10,611 nt of DNA from Spirochaetia bacterium (lineage in GTDB: Bacteria; Spirochaetota; Spirochaetia; DTKZ01): positions 1 through 10,611 of the forward strand of contig JAISXE010000253.1 of the NCBI GenBank assembly GCA_031270615.1, written 5' to 3'. Under the pieces are notes generated by a model, which was not told the DNA's origin, did not search any database, and was given only the letters and a program-made list of their open reading frames with translations. A program made the position numbers and the translations under genes. Of the stretch, positions 1 through 6,253 are shown piece after piece (positions within the stretch are counted from its first letter, which is position 1; the number at the start of each line of letters is the position of its first letter).

Positions 1-47
1 TTTGTTCACTTGCCGCAACAACCGCAAAGTGTTAAAATAAAACCAGA

Positions 48-335
48 ATGTGCCACCTACTGGCTGAAACACGGGAAAACCCCCAACCCGCCCCGAATTT
101 CGGCGGTTTTTTGTTCAAAAAGAACGCCTATAGGGAAACCCTTGCCGATTTTGAATTGTCCCGCAAAGAGCTGGACGAGGAGACGGGGTTTTACTACTAC
201 GGGGCGCGGAAAACCGAATACCGTAGAAAATCAGGGGCCGATCATTATAAAAGCGATTCCAAAACTGAAAGGGAAGGAATCAATGCTCAACCGATGTATC
301 AATTGGACAGAGCTTGTAAAATAATGGAGGTATAG
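48..335 (+). pseudogene. Rhs-family core remnant (decayed toxin C-terminal region)
   Basis: The frame carries ELDEETGFYYYGAR at about 168-209, the hallmark at the end of the Rhs/YD-repeat core, where intact proteins usually continue with Y-x-D/N-P-x-x-x-R-W-x-S-x-D-P. Here that continuation is missing: KTEYRRKSG follows at once and the frame stops at 333-335. Upstream the same frame is closed by TAA at 33-35, and no Rhs-like sequence is recognisable in any frame before about 147. The start at 48 is therefore arbitrary and this is a fragment, not a gene. A second reading frame gives a tail ending at 322-324, just before the ribosome binding site of the next broken gene, and may be the original toxin C-terminus. 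Rhs proteins are large secreted or surface toxins whose variable C-termini are followed by an immunity gene, which fits the neighbour. The Rhs motif is seen; the toxin role is inferred. Confidence 0.6.
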
Positions 336-336
336 T

Positions 337-656
337 ATGAAAGGTTTACTGTTTTTGATTTCGCTGATGGTGATATAATTATTGGTTTTTAATATGCCAA
401 CGGGGTTTTTCATCGGCACTTATTAATAAAAGATTTTAAGTTCATCAATGAGGACGATTCAATTCTGATAGATTTTTCCAGAGGATATGAAGGCATATAT
501 GGTTTTGACTTTGTATATTCATATCCAACAGTTGACGGTTATTTCCCGGGTCTCCATATTGATACCTATTTTGATAAGGGCGAAAGTATTGCGGATGGCT
601 TTGCAATACAATGGAATGAGGATAAAAGAACATTTGAAGACAGAAACTGGTTTTAG
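337..656 (+). pseudogene. Broken small gene, probable immunity gene of the Rhs remnant
   Basis: A strong ribosome binding site (GGAGG, 326-330) lies 6 bases before ATG 337, but that frame closes after 13 codons at 376-378. Restoring one A in the AAA run at 340-342 shifts reading to a frame giving MKRFTVFDFADGDIIIGF, then an in-frame TAA (390-392). After it the same frame is open to TAG 654-656, with protein-like content such as YANGVFHRHLLIKDF, ILIDFSRGYEGIYGFDF and FAIQWNEDKRTFEDRNWF. Two lesions therefore separate this from an intact protein of about 106 residues. Size, AT-rich composition and position right after an Rhs C-terminal remnant suggest an immunity protein, but I do not recognise the family. 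The lesions are read directly; the function is inferred from context. Confidence 0.6.
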
Positions 657-772
657 ACACTGTAGAAAAGGTGGAAATTGGCCATAAATTACGCCAATGA
701 GGCCGCAGGGGCCTGGCGGGAATCCCGCTTCGGAACGGGTGCGGGCTGGCTTTTTCCCCCGGGCCGCGCGAT

Positions 773-867
773 GGATAGTAGCGGAAATCCTTTTTTGCCG
801 CTTGCGGCAAAAAAGATTGCAGCGGATAGCCCGGTTTTTTTTCGGCTGGGCCGAAAAAAAACGCGCC
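773..867 (+). repeat. Two-hairpin dispersed repeat, copy 1
   Basis: The order is linker GGATAGTAGCGGAAATCC (773-790), perfect palindromic stem TTTTTTGCCGC/GCGGCAAAAAA (791-801 with 804-814), linker GATTGCAGCGGATAGCCCGG (815-834), second stem TTTTTTTTCGGC/GCCGAAAAAAAA (835-846 with 850-861, loop TGG), then CGCGCC. A second copy lies at 10526-10610 on the minus strand. The two linkers resemble each other as well (GAT-G-AGCGGA-A-CC), so the element looks modular. It lies between the decayed Rhs cassette and the prfB promoter region. The rest of the non-coding stretch 657-956 holds a short GCGGG-AAT-CCCGC stem (716-728) and no recognisable gene. Confidence 0.85.
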
Positions 868-910
868 CTGTCTTAACTTCTTATTCCTCATTTTCCATCC
901 CCGGCCTGGC

Positions 911-950
911 TTGTTTTTTTCGTGAAAATTTGATAGTTTTGGCGTATCAT
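911..950 (+). promoter_or_regulatory. Possible promoter region of prfB
   Basis: AT-rich stretch just upstream of prfB after the repeat. It has a TTGTTT (911-916) and -10-like hexamers GATAGT (932-937) or TATCAT (945-950). No pair has both good consensus and ideal 17-base spacing. The position is reasonable because the block begins here after more than 300 bases without a gene, but the exact promoter is not established. Confidence 0.25.
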
Positions 951-968
951 TGCAGTATGGAGGGTCCT

Positions 969-2079
969 GTGACGGAAGATTTGGGGCGGCTTATCGGCGC
1001 GGCGCGCGGGGAGATTCTTGATACCTGGAGGCATCTTTGACTCGGAGAAAATCCGGGTGGATATACAGGATTTGGAGCGGGCGGCGGCGGATCCGGGTTT
1101 CTGGAACGACCGGGAAAAGGCGGAGAAGGATTTGAGGCTGCTCAAGCGGCTGCGGGAAAAGATCGAGCCGTGGGAAAAACTTGTGGGCGCGATTGGGGAT
1201 TTGTCGGAGCTGTACGGGCTTGCGCGGGCGGAGGGCGATGGCGAGGTGCTTGCCGATATTGAGAAAAACCTGCGGGGCTGCCGGGACAGGTACAGGGAGC
1301 TTCGCGTTCTTGAGCTTCTGGGGGAGGAGCTTGACGGGAACGACGCGTTTCTGACGATCCATTCGGGGGCGGGCGGGACCGAGGCCTGCGACTGGACGGG
1401 GATGCTTCTAAGGATGTATACGCGCTGGGTTGAGAGGCGGGGCTTTAAGGCGGAAATGCTTGATATGCTTGAGGCCGAGGGCGGCGTGAAGTCCGTGAGT
1501 TTGCAGGTAAGCGGCGGCTACGCCTACGGGTATTTGAAGGGCGAGACGGGTATCCACCGCCTGGTGCGTATCAGCCCCTTCGATGCCAACGCGCGGCGGC
1601 ACACTTCGTTTGCTTCGGTGTACGCAAGCCCCGTCGTCGATGATGATATCGAGGTGGAGGTGCGGCAGGAGGATTTGCGGGTGGATACCTACCGTTCCTC
1701 CGGCGCGGGCGGCCAGCATGTGAACAAGACGGATTCCGCGGTCCGCTTCACGCACCTGCCTACGGGCATCGTCGTGGCTTGCCAGACGGAGCGCAGCCAG
1801 ATTATGAACCGCGCGACTGCGATGAAGATGCTCAAGTCGCGGCTGTACGAATACTACAGGGAGCTGCGCGACAGGGAGAATGCCGAGAAGGCGGCGGAAA
1901 AAAAGGATATTTCCTGGGGCAACCAGATACGTTCCTATGTGTTTCAGCCTTACCAAATGGTGAAAGACTTGCGGACCAGATACGAGACCGCGAATATCCA
2001 GGCGGTGATGGACGGCTATATCGATGCCTTTATTGAGGAATATCTTCGGTATATGTGGCAGAATGCCCACGGGGCATAG
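969..2079 (+). CDS. prfB: Peptide chain release factor 2, made by programmed +1 frameshift
   Basis: RF2 recognises UGA and UAA in the ribosomal A site and triggers peptide release. The first 23 codons end at CTT 1035-1037 before an in-frame TGA (1038-1040). Reading resumes one base on at GAC (1039-1041), giving about 369 residues, close to the 365 of E. coli RF2. The stop-recognition tripeptide SPF is at about residues 202-204, and the catalytic GGQ, in SSGAGGQHVN, at about 247-249. WGNQIRSYV and MVKDLRT are also typical of the C-terminal part. I chose GTG 969 because GGAGGG (959-964) lies just upstream. ATG 957, 12 bases earlier in the same frame, has no ribosome binding site but is possible. 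It is the first gene of the plus-strand block, 21 bases before the response regulator. Gene finders that ignore recoding would start it falsely in the second frame near 1018. Confidence 0.96.
1027..1041 (+). promoter_or_regulatory. prfB autoregulatory +1 frameshift site
   Basis: GGAGG (1027-1031), three bases, then CTTTGAC (1035-1041). This is the classical RF2 recoding signal: an internal Shine-Dalgarno sequence three bases before the slippery CUU, followed by UGA-C. In other bacteria low RF2 slows termination at this UGA and lets the ribosome slip +1, so RF2 regulates its own level. The motif, spacing and frames are all seen directly. Confidence 0.96.
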
Positions 2080-2100
2080 ACAGGCGGGTGGCAGGGGATT

Positions 2101-2526
2101 ATGGATACGGGGAAAATTCGGGTTTTGATTGTTGACGATTTGCCTTTTATGCGCGCGGCTATCAGGGCGGTGCTGGAGGAGGCGGGCATGGAGGTCGCGG
2201 CAGAGGCGGAGAACGGCAGGGACGGCGTTTTTCTTTATATGCAGACGCGGCCGGATATTGTGCTTCTTGATATCGTGATGCCGGTGATGGACGGCCTTAC
2301 CGCTTTGCAAAGGCTCGTGCGCCAGGACCCGCTGGCGTGCGTCATCATGTGCAGCGCCCTGGGGGAGCAGGAGCTTATCGTGCGGGCCATCCAACTGGGG
2401 GCGCGCGATTTTATTGTCAAGCCTTTCCAGCCGCAGCGCATCGTGGGCGCCATCAGGAAGGCGGTGAGGCATTCTGCCCCGCGATCCTTGCCCCCGCCCG
2501 GGGGGCGGGCGTCCCCCTCGGAATAG
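2101..2526 (+). CDS. CheY-like single-domain response regulator (orphan)
   Basis: A 141-residue receiver domain with no output domain. The acidic pair D12-D13 follows the first strand (VLIVDD). The phospho-acceptor is D57 in IVLLDIVMPVMDG, the switch residue is S85 (IMCSA), and the conserved lysine is K107 in IVKPF. The tail after about residue 125 (SAPRSLPPPGGRASPSE) is Pro/Gly-rich, outside the fold and encoded by a GC-rich inverted repeat. The start is the only sensible ATG, with AGGGG 2093-2097 just upstream. It begins 21 bases after prfB and ends 2 bases before the PEGA gene, so cotranscription is likely. No histidine kinase or chemotaxis gene is present in the window, so its kinase is unknown. 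It probably acts by protein-protein contact as CheY does. The domain is certain; the role is not. Confidence 0.9.
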   Translation: MDTGKIRVLIVDDLPFMRAAIRAVLEEAGMEVAAEAENGRDGVFLYMQTRPDIVLLDIVMPVMDGLTALQRLVRQDPLACVIMCSALGEQELIVRAIQLGARDFIVKPFQPQRIVGAIRKAVRHSAPRSLPPPGGRASPSE

Positions 2527-2528
2527 CC

Positions 2529-4076
2529 ATGCGGCGTTTTCTTGCGGGCCTGGCGTGTTTTTTTGTGCCTGGTTTTTTTCTTGCGGCCCAGGCCACCGAG
2601 GTGGAGGTGGAGGCCATTCCCCAGGATACCCTTGTGGAGGCGGTTATCGGCGTGGCGGAATTCCGCTACCTTCCCGCCGCCGGGGGGCCGCCGGGGGGGG
2701 GCGTTTCCGCGCAGGGCGCGCAGGCCCCCGCGCCTTTTCTGGGGGCGACCCTTGCCCGGATTTTCCGCGAGAAAATCGCGGAGATAACCATCCACGAGAT
2801 CGGCGGACAGGAGCGGGCCGATTACAGCCGGAGCATTGTCGCGGCGCAGAGGGCAGCGGTTCTGAAGAAAATCGACGAGCTTCACGGGAGCCGGGACGCC
2901 CTCTTTTTTTCCGGGGCTGCCGTGCCGGACGGGGCGAAGCAGGATTCCCTGGCGGAAGAGATCGAGGTTCTGCAAGAGCGGCTGGGGTTTCTTTCGCGTC
3001 TCGATGTGGCCGATGTGGAAATCATCGGGGAGAAAAAGCTGACCCTGCTGTCTTCCGCGACTGGCATGACGGAGGGCCTCCTTCCGCCGGTTCTGGACCC
3101 CCAGTCCGCGGCGGCGGCGGCAAAGGCGGACTACATCCTGTGGGGGACGCTGAAGGACGACACGGGGGGGCTGCTGACGCTTTCGGTTTCGCTGTACGCC
3201 GCGCGGCAGAACAAGACGGTTTTTTCCGGCAGCGCCTCCGGCGCGGTGGACCAGCTTGAGCGCCTCGCGGACGGCGTTTTTTTCCGGCTTGCCTCCTCGC
3301 TGACGGGTCGGCCCTGGGCAAGCCTCGATATTGAGACAAATCCTTCCTACACCTATATTTATGTGGACGGCGTTCTTCAGGGTATCGGCAACACGCGGCT
3401 GGCTTATGTGAGGCCCGGCACCTACCACCTGTCTTTCTATTCGGACGGCTACGAGGTCCTGGAACAGGATGTCACCCTGGAGAACGAGTCCAGGCAGTCG
3501 CTCAGGTTCGCCCTTGCGCCGGTTTTCCTTGATCCGGTTCTTTTGCAGACCTTCCCCACGGGGGCGGATGTGTATTTCGGCGCTTTGAAAAAAGGCGTGA
3601 CTCCACTTCTTCTTCCTTTGGGGGAGACTCCGGACATCCTTTCCATAAGCCTTGAGGGTTACAAAAGCAGGGTGCTGCCTTCCACTTCGGAGGATCTCAG
3701 CGCGACGCATCTTCTTCCCCGGGATGTTTTTTCCTGGGACGATCTCATCCAGGCGAAGCGGGCGGGCTTTTACCGCTCGCTCGGCGTTACCATTCTTACC
3801 GTGCCGCTGGTGGTTTTTCTCTACGGCGCGTACCAGAACGAGGCCTTCGGGTTTATCCAGTATACGGGCCGCGGCGGCTACGACTATGACCAGGCCCTGG
3901 AGATGCAGAACGACACGAACATGCTGCGCTATGCCTATTTGGGGAGCCTGTTTCTGTTCGGCTCGCTTGTGATCAATACCATCCAGAATTTGATGGATTA
4001 TATCCAGACCGGCGAGGAGTCGCAGAAATTCCCGGCCGGCCGGAACGCCCAATCGAAAAAGGAAGAAAGCCAATGA
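2529..4076 (+). CDS. Exported PEGA-domain protein with two C-terminal membrane segments
   Basis: 515 residues from ATG 2529, two bases after the regulator stop. A weak GGA is six bases upstream, so translation is probably coupled. Residues 1-22 form a signal peptide (MRRFLAGLACFFVPGFFLAA, then QA/TEVE). Residues about 75-260 form a mixed domain with no family I can name. Two PEGA-type repeats follow: about 265-330 (IYVDGVLQGIGNTRLAYVRP, then GTYHLSFYSDGYE) and about 335-385 (PTGADVYFGALKKGVTP, ending in LEGYKS). Hydrophobic segments are near 417-434 and 468-486, and the last residues are charged. PEGA domains are usually extracytoplasmic, so the bulk is probably periplasmic and anchored at the C-terminus. 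A G9 run (2693-2701) and a G7 run (3164-3170) lie within the frame. The stop overlaps the ftsY start by 4 bases. The specific function is unknown. Confidence 0.8.
   Translation: MRRFLAGLACFFVPGFFLAAQATEVEVEAIPQDTLVEAVIGVAEFRYLPAAGGPPGGGVSAQGAQAPAPFLGATLARIFREKIAEITIHEIGGQERADYSRSIVAAQRAAVLKKIDELHGSRDALFFSGAAVPDGAKQDSLAEEIEVLQERLGFLSRLDVADVEIIGEKKLTLLSSATGMTEGLLPPVLDPQSAAAAAKADYILWGTLKDDTGGLLTLSVSLYAARQNKTVFSGSASGAVDQLERLADGVFFRLASSLTGRPWASLDIETNPSYTYIYVDGVLQGIGNTRLAYVRPGTYHLSFYSDGYEVLEQDVTLENESRQSLRFALAPVFLDPVLLQTFPTGADVYFGALKKGVTPLLLPLGETPDILSISLEGYKSRVLPSTSEDLSATHLLPRDVFSWDDLIQAKRAGFYRSLGVTILTVPLVVFLYGAYQNEAFGFIQYTGRGGYDYDQALEMQNDTNMLRYAYLGSLFLFGSLVINTIQNLMDYIQTGEESQKFPAGRNAQSKKEESQ
2693..2701 (+). 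repeat. G9 homopolymer tract inside the PEGA-protein gene
   Basis: Nine consecutive Gs around codons 55-58 (P-G-G-G) near the start of the mature exported protein. Gain or loss of one G would truncate nearly the whole protein. Runs of this length are prone to slipped-strand mispairing. Confidence 0.8.
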
Positions 4077-4948
4077 TGCGCACTTTGAGGGAAAAACTGC
4101 AAAGACTCCTGGGCGGGAAAACCGATACCGCCGAATTTTTTGACGAGCTTGAGGATGCCCTGATCGAGGCCGATGTCGGGGCGGGGCTTGCCATGAAGAT
4201 TGGCTCGGAGCTGCGCGGGCAGGCGAAAAAAGAGGGGGCCAAAACCAGGGACGCGGTTCTTGCCCTTCTGCGGCAAAGGCTGGGGGAGGGGCTGCGTTTC
4301 GAGGCCCTTGCCCCCGATCCGGCCGCGCTGAACGTGTTTCTTGTTTTGGGGGTAAACGGCGCGGGAAAAACCACAACCATCGCGAAGCTCGCCGATTATT
4401 ACCGCCGGGCGGGGGTGGAGGGCATCGTCCTCGCGGCGGGGGATACTTTCCGCGCCGGCGCGACCCAGCAGCTTGCGCTTCACGGCAAGCGGCTGGGCCT
4501 GCGTGTCGTGAGCCAGGATCCCGGCGCGGATCCCGGAGCGGTCATCTTCGATGCGGTAAAAAGCGCCGCCGCCCGGGGCGAAAACCTGGTTCTGGCGGAC
4601 ACGGCGGGACGCCTGCACAACAAGGAGAACCTTGTCCGGGAGCTTCAGAAAATCGACAAGGTTGTGGCAAACAAGGCCGGCGAGGGCACCTGCTACCGCA
4701 AAATCCTTGTCATTGACGCGGGCACCGGGCAGAACGGCCTTGCCCAGGCAAAGGTTTTCCATGAGGCAATCGGCGTGGACTCGCTTATCCTGGCGAAATT
4801 CGACGGGGCCGCGCGGGGCGGGATTCTGGTCGCCATTGCCCGCGAGCTTGGCATTCCCGTCTCCTTTCTCGGCGTGGGCGAAAAAATGGGCGACCTTGTC
4901 CCCGGCGGCCGCGAGGAGTACCTTGACGGGCTTCTCGGCGGGATTTAA
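4073..4948 (+). CDS. ftsY: Signal recognition particle receptor FtsY
   Basis: SRP-receptor GTPase that pairs with Ffh to deliver nascent membrane proteins to the Sec translocon. It has 291 residues and starts almost directly with the helical N domain (about 5-80), so the long acidic A domain of enterobacterial FtsY is absent, as in many short FtsY proteins. GTPase motifs: P-loop GVNGAGKT 93-100, DTFRAG 124-129, DTAGR 176-180, AKFD 241-244 in the G4 position, and GVGEKMGDL 267-275 near the end. The G4 motif is normally TKxD, so position 241 is Ala instead of Thr. DAGTGQN (215-221) separates it from Ffh. The ATG at 4073 overlaps the previous stop (ATGA), with AAGGAAG upstream; the adjacent ATG at 4076 is an alternative start. 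Identification is secure. Confidence 0.95.
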   Translation: MMRTLREKLQRLLGGKTDTAEFFDELEDALIEADVGAGLAMKIGSELRGQAKKEGAKTRDAVLALLRQRLGEGLRFEALAPDPAALNVFLVLGVNGAGKTTTIAKLADYYRRAGVEGIVLAAGDTFRAGATQQLALHGKRLGLRVVSQDPGADPGAVIFDAVKSAAARGENLVLADTAGRLHNKENLVRELQKIDKVVANKAGEGTCYRKILVIDAGTGQNGLAQAKVFHEAIGVDSLILAKFDGAARGGILVAIARELGIPVSFLGVGEKMGDLVPGGREEYLDGLLGGI

Positions 4949-4952
4949 GCCA

Positions 4953-5040
4953 TGGCACGCAGAGACAAAAATTTACCACGGACGGCACGGACAACGCGGA
5001 CAGAACGGAAAAGTCCGATGAAAAGTCCGTGTTTTTCCGT
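4953..5040. repeat. Repeat-like patch of ACGGAC/GTCCGT motifs between ftsY and the next gene
   Basis: The stretch contains CCACGGAC, GCACGGAC and CGCGGAC in tandem (about 4976-5002), then the 10-base direct repeat GAAAAGTCCG at 5008-5017 and 5020-5029. After these comes GTCCGTGTTTTTCCGTGTGG (5025-5044), which is partly the reverse complement of the first arm. It resembles the degenerate 'accacggacacggac' elements scattered through intergenic regions of many environmental bacteria, but only one locus is visible here. The probable start codon at 5018 lies between the two direct repeats. Confidence 0.5.
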
Positions 5041-6253
5041 GTGGCCGGTGGTTTCCCTTCCGTGCGTTTTGTTTGCGCTCTTCCTTATCCCCCGGGCCGC
5101 CGGGGAGGAGGCATGGTACAAGTCGAACTCCATCGGCACGCCCCTGGAGTCCATCGATGCCAGCGATGGCTTTGATGCCGCCGATGCCCCCGGCGCCTTC
5201 GCGGATGCGGGCTTTGAGTATGTCCTTCGCGTCAGCGGCGAGGATCCCGGCGGCGAGGGCGGGAAAAAGGAAACCCGCACGCTTTTTGGCAAGGAGGGCA
5301 CGGAAACGCGCCGCTGGGAGCGCCTGTATTCGCAGACAGGCTCCCTTGAGGAAGAAACGGTTTTTGTGGAAGGCGCAAAAGATTCCCTTGCTTTTTATTA
5401 TCCTTCGGGCCTCGTAAAGGAAGAAGTGCTTTTCACGAACGGCAGGGAGGACGGGCGTTTCGTTTTTAACTATCCCGAACGCGGCGGCGCGGACGGGATC
5501 CCGGAGGAAGTCGGGGATTCCGCCCCGGGGGGGGGCTACAAAAAACTCGCTCCGCTTTCGGTTTCCTTCTCGCGCCCGCAGGCCGGGGGTTTCCGCGACG
5601 AATACCAGTATCTGCCTTCCGGGGACTTCCGGGGCATAAAGCGGGTATACGACGACGGGGCCGTGTATACCTCGATTTTCAACCTGGAACACGGGATACT
5701 GCGGGACGAGTGGCATTCCTTCGGCGCCCTGGAAATCCTTTTCCACTATGACAAGCGGGGCAACGCCCTGTATACCGAGGAATACCGGGATTCCGTGCTT
5801 GTGGAACGCGGCGATTTCCGCTATGATACACAGTCGCCTTTCCGGCTCAGGCAGCGGCGCACCCGGGACGCGGCTTCCGGCAGGGAAACAGTCCTGGACT
5901 ACGGCGAGGACGGCAACCCCGCGAAGGAAAGCGTCCTGGACGGAGGCATCGGCCTGGAGGTGACGTTTTTCGCGCACAGCGGCAACCTGCTTGTGCGCAA
6001 AGAAACCCGGCGGAGGACGGAGCATGAGGAATGGGAATATTTTTACAATGACGATAAAGACCTTGTCAGGGAACATTACTTTCGCGGCGGGAAGATGTAT
6101 ATGAGCCGCACCCACGACCCGCAAGCCCCCGCCGGAGGGGAAGAATACTCCCGCATCGACGAATATTTCAGGGACGGGGAAGTGTTCCTGCGGCTTTACT
6201 TCAGGGACGGGGAAGAGGTAAAGCGGGAAATCCCCGGCGGGGACGCCCCATGA
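5018..6253 (+). CDS. Exported protein with MORN/YwqK-like repeats
   Basis: 411 residues from ATG 5018, which gives a normal signal peptide: short charged MKS, a hydrophobic core ending ALFLIP, and probable cleavage near RAAG/EEA (about 29-30). GGAAAAG lies upstream. ATG 4952 would add 22 very Arg/Thr-rich residues encoded by repeat-like DNA, which I think is not natural. The mature part is rich in short strand-turn units such as YYPSGLVKEEVLFTNGREDG (128-147), YLPSGDFRGIKRVYDDG (198-214), FHYDKRGNALYTEEY (242-256) and FYNDDKDLVREHYFRGGKMY (342-361). These resemble MORN-variant or YwqK-type repeats, which form extended beta sheets. SLPC (13-16) is a poor lipobox. A G9 run at 5527-5535 lies in frame. 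The stop overlaps the following permease start by 4 bases, implying coupled expression with the transporter. The function is unknown; a periplasmic role near the transporter is inference. Confidence 0.75.
   Translation: MKSPCFSVWPVVSLPCVLFALFLIPRAAGEEAWYKSNSIGTPLESIDASDGFDAADAPGAFADAGFEYVLRVSGEDPGGEGGKKETRTLFGKEGTETRRWERLYSQTGSLEEETVFVEGAKDSLAFYYPSGLVKEEVLFTNGREDGRFVFNYPERGGADGIPEEVGDSAPGGGYKKLAPLSVSFSRPQAGGFRDEYQYLPSGDFRGIKRVYDDGAVYTSIFNLEHGILRDEWHSFGALEILFHYDKRGNALYTEEYRDSVLVERGDFRYDTQSPFRLRQRRTRDAASGRETVLDYGEDGNPAKESVLDGGIGLEVTFFAHSGNLLVRKETRRRTEHEEWEYFYNDDKDLVREHYFRGGKMYMSRTHDPQAPAGGEEYSRIDEYFRDGEVFLRLYFRDGEEVKREIPGGDAP
5527..5535 (+). repeat. G9 homopolymer tract inside the MORN-like gene
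   Basis: Nine consecutive Gs encoding part of A-P-G-G-G-Y (about residues 169-174). This is the second G9 run in an exported-protein gene of this block. Slippage would truncate the protein at about 40 percent of its length. Confidence 0.8.

Noticed and set aside
791..861. Hairpins at 791-814 and 835-861 as rho-independent terminators
   Set aside because: In both hairpins the T run precedes the GC stem and the A run follows it, on either strand. A terminator needs the T run after the stem, so these do not fit.
678..1040. Separate 120-residue gene upstream of prfB
   Set aside because: The frame runs through the two-hairpin repeat and its last part is the true start of prfB up to the frameshift stop. 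There is no ribosome binding site or coherent domain before 957.
1038..1040. prfB as a pseudogene because of the in-frame TGA
   Set aside because: The TGA is embedded in the canonical GGAGG-NNN-CTTTGAC recoding signal and the product is complete and conserved.
1408..2472. Minus-strand open frame (about 354 codons) opposite prfB and the response regulator
   Set aside because: His/Arg/Leu-rich shadow of two confidently identified plus-strand genes.
2235..4376. Long minus-strand open frame (about 713 codons) opposite the PEGA gene and ftsY
   Set aside because: It is antisense to clearly recognised coding sequence, Arg/Pro/Gly-rich with no family motifs, and typical of open antisense frames in GC-rich DNA.
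4952..5017. Earlier start (ATG 4952) for the MORN-like protein
   Set aside because: It adds 22 Arg/Thr-rich residues translated from repeat-like DNA and would bury the signal peptide; ATG 5018 gives a standard exported N-terminus.
5054..5071. Lipoprotein signal (SLPC) in the MORN-like protein
   Set aside because: Pro directly before the Cys is unfavourable for lipobox processing, and a normal signal peptidase I-type site lies downstream near RAAG.
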